Shown here piece by piece: positions 4,587 to 6,081 of a stretch of DNA of 6,081 nucleotides. How positions within the stretch are numbered: position 1 is the stretch's first letter; each line of letters begins with the position of its first letter. Both the position numbers and the translations under genes were made by a program. The notes beneath the pieces are model-generated. The model saw only the letters and a program-made list of their open reading frames with translations. It ran no database searches and was not told the DNA's origin. The DNA is from Thermoactinomycetaceae bacterium (GTDB lineage: Bacteria > Bacillota > Bacilli > Thermoactinomycetales > Thermoactinomycetaceae): contig JANWJM010000028.1 of assembly GCA_025449475.1 (NCBI GenBank), positions 1 to 6,081 of the forward strand, given 5' to 3'.

Positions 4587-6081
4587 TTAGCCGGTATTGC
4601 GCAGTCCTGCCGCAATCCCATTGATGGTTAATAAGACTTGTTCCAACGTTTCTGATTGATCCCTTTCACTGGAACGATATTCTTTTAGCAGAATGACTTG
4701 AATCAAACTCATGGGATCAACATAAGGATTTCTTAAGCGAATCGATTCTTGAATCACCGGAATATGATCCAGCAGTTCTTGTTGACCAGTAATTTGAAGC
4801 ACCTGTTTCACCGTTTGTTCCATTTCATTCGAAATCAGTTGGAAAAGTCTCTGTGCAGCTTGTTGATCCTCGACTAAATTGAGATATTCACGCGCAATCA
4901 CCAAGTCTGCTTTTGCCAGTGCCATCTGGAGATTATCAATTAAGGAACTAAAGAAAGGCCACTTCTGATACATTTGTTTAAGCAACGCAAGTCCCTCTGG
5001 TTCCTCTTCGATAAACTTGCGAATTCCTGTACCTGCCGCATACCAAGCAGGAAATAAGTAACGCGATTGTGTCCAAGCAAACACCCAAGGAATAGCTCGA
5101 AGGTCTTCAAAGCGTTGACTATTTCTTCGCCTGGAAGGGCGAGAGCCAATTTTTAATTCTCCAATTTCGGGGAGCGGAGTAACCGATTGAAAGAAATCGA
5201 GAAAATCTGAATCGCGAAACACGAGTTGTTGATAAGTATGAAGGGAATATTGCGCCACTTTGTCAATGGCTTGGATCCACTCCTCTTTCAAGACCGGCGT
5301 TTCATTTTTTAGCGCTTGGTAGCAGACAAAAATCAGGGCGGAAGTCGCTTGTTCAAGGCTGCGAAGAGCAATGGGTTTTAGTGCATAGCGTGAAGATAAT
5401 ACTTCCCCTTGTTCGGTAATCTTCACACCTCCCAGTACCGCCTCATACGGGCTCGCCATAATATTGCGATGTAGAGGTCCTCCTCCACGTCCCAATGCGC
5501 CTCCGCGTCCATGGAAGAATTTCACGGTGAGCCCGAACTTTTCAGCCAACTTGGTTAAGTTGCATTGTGCTCGATATAGTTCCCAATTCGCACTAATGAC
5601 TCCCCCATCTTTGTTGCTATCCGAATATCCCAGCATCACCTCTTGAGAAGGAAACTTTCCTCTTTTGTTAGGCACAAAGGCTGGATGTTGAAAATAATTT
5701 TCCATAATCTCTTCCGCACGATGCAGATCATCAATGGTCTCCAGTAGCGGAACAACATGGAGCTCCATGATCTGTTTTCCTTCTTGCCGCTTGTAGAGTC
5801 CCACTTCTTTAGAAAGCAAGACCACTTCCAGCAGGTCACTTGTACCATTGGTCATGCTGATTAGATAATTGCGAATGGCCTCTTCCCCAAATTCTTCTTT
5901 TGCACGTTTGATCGTTTGAAACAGCTCAAGACATTGATTGGTCTCTGCAGAATAACTGGAAAATGAGGAGGTGAGCGGTCTTGGATCTAGGATTAACTCC
6001 GTTAACAGTTTCACTTTCTCATCTTCATTGAGCTGATCATATGTTTTGGCCAAACCTAAAGAAGCCAATATTTCCGCTACG
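4587..6081 (-). CDS. ppc: Phosphoenolpyruvate carboxylase, C-terminal part (5' end outside window)
   Basis: PEPC carboxylates phosphoenolpyruvate with bicarbonate to oxaloacetate, replenishing the TCA cycle in the cytosol. The frame is open to the right edge, giving 497 visible residues of a family usually about 880-930 long. It reads into the TTG at 6068 as VAEI-L, so that TTG is internal and not the start. Residue numbers below count from that TTG codon. Catalytic motifs are GYSDSNKDGG (147-156) and the mobile loop FHGRGGALGRGGGP (185-198). GSRPSRRR (308-315) and the LRAIPWVFAWTQ segment (323-334) follow. The protein ends in the family's RNTG. Residues equivalent to the E. coli aspartate-inhibitor ligands Arg587, Lys773, Arg832 and Asn881 are present as Arg194, Lys386, Arg446 and Asn491, so feedback inhibition by aspartate is likely. 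An intrinsic terminator follows the stop. No frameshift is seen in the visible part. Confidence 0.97.
   Translation of the reverse strand, partial: VAEILASLGLAKTYDQLNEDEKVKLLTELILDPRPLTSSFSSYSAETNQCLELFQTIKRAKEEFGEEAIRNYLISMTNGTSDLLEVVLLSKEVGLYKRQEGKQIMELHVVPLLETIDDLHRAEEIMENYFQHPAFVPNKRGKFPSQEVMLGYSDSNKDGGVISANWELYRAQCNLTKLAEKFGLTVKFFHGRGGALGRGGGPLHRNIMASPYEAVLGGVKITEQGEVLSSRYALKPIALRSLEQATSALIFVCYQALKNETPVLKEEWIQAIDKVAQYSLHTYQQLVFRDSDFLDFFQSVTPLPEIGELKIGSRPSRRRNSQRFEDLRAIPWVFAWTQSRYLFPAWYAAGTGIRKFIEEEPEGLALLKQMYQKWPFFSSLIDNLQMALAKADLVIAREYLNLVEDQQAAQRLFQLISNEMEQTVKQVLQITGQQELLDHIPVIQESIRLRNPYVDPMSLIQVILLKEYRSSERDQSETLEQVLLTINGIAAGLRNTG

Noticed and set aside
5464..5848. Small open frames inside ppc, including one rich in Pro and Arg
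   Set aside because: The Pro/Arg-rich product simply reflects the opposite strand of the glycine-rich catalytic loop of PEPC. The others lack any support.
6066..6068. TTG at 6068 as the true start of the right-hand gene
   Set aside because: The frame continues open to the window edge with PEPC-like residues, and only the C-terminal half of the family's length is covered, so the gene begins outside the window.
1..6081. CRISPR arrays, insertion sequences, tRNA or rRNA genes
   Set aside because: No regularly spaced direct repeats, transposase coding sequence with terminal inverted repeats, or tRNA/rRNA-like sequence was seen on either strand.

Overview
The window looks like a chromosomal stretch from a low-to-mid-GC Firmicute of class Bacilli. 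The reasons are the cdaA-cdaR pair, a glmS ribozyme (a largely Firmicute RNA), near-consensus AGGAGG-type ribosome binding sites, and hairpin-plus-U-tract terminators. A Bacillales or Thermoactinomycetaceae-like host is possible, but this is a guess. Every gene I can support lies on the minus strand, so transcription runs from right to left.

In transcription order the layout is as follows. (1) 6081-4587: the C-terminal half of phosphoenolpyruvate carboxylase (ppc), whose 5' end is outside the window, closed by a clear intrinsic terminator (4532-4580). (2) 4586-4312: a leader of about 270 nt with a weak candidate promoter and a 7-bp inverted repeat. (3) 4311-3502: cdaA, the membrane-bound diadenylate cyclase. 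(4) 3509-2598: cdaR, its YbbR-domain regulator, overlapping cdaA by 8 nt. (5) 2597-2236: a 362-nt non-coding interval. It carries an orphan strong Shine-Dalgarno sequence and an intact glmS ribozyme (about 2430-2293). (6) 2235-409: glmS, full length, followed at once by a strong hairpin terminator (342-395) that could work in both directions. (7) From 197 off the left edge: the first 65 codons of another gene, tentatively a HerA/DUF87-type ATPase.

The middle block joins c-di-AMP synthesis (CdaA, CdaR) to the first step of amino-sugar and cell-wall precursor synthesis (GlmS). In many Bacilli this locus reads cdaA-cdaR-glmM, often with glmS next. Here glmM, encoding phosphoglucosamine mutase and a known CdaA partner, is absent between cdaR and glmS. 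Its expected place holds only the spacer, the orphan SD and the ribozyme leader. GlmS is presumably controlled by GlcN6P-triggered self-cleavage of its own mRNA leader.

Nothing here looks like a wholly new system. The points most worth a second look are the missing glmM with its orphan SD, the cdaA leader, and the partial gene at the left edge.
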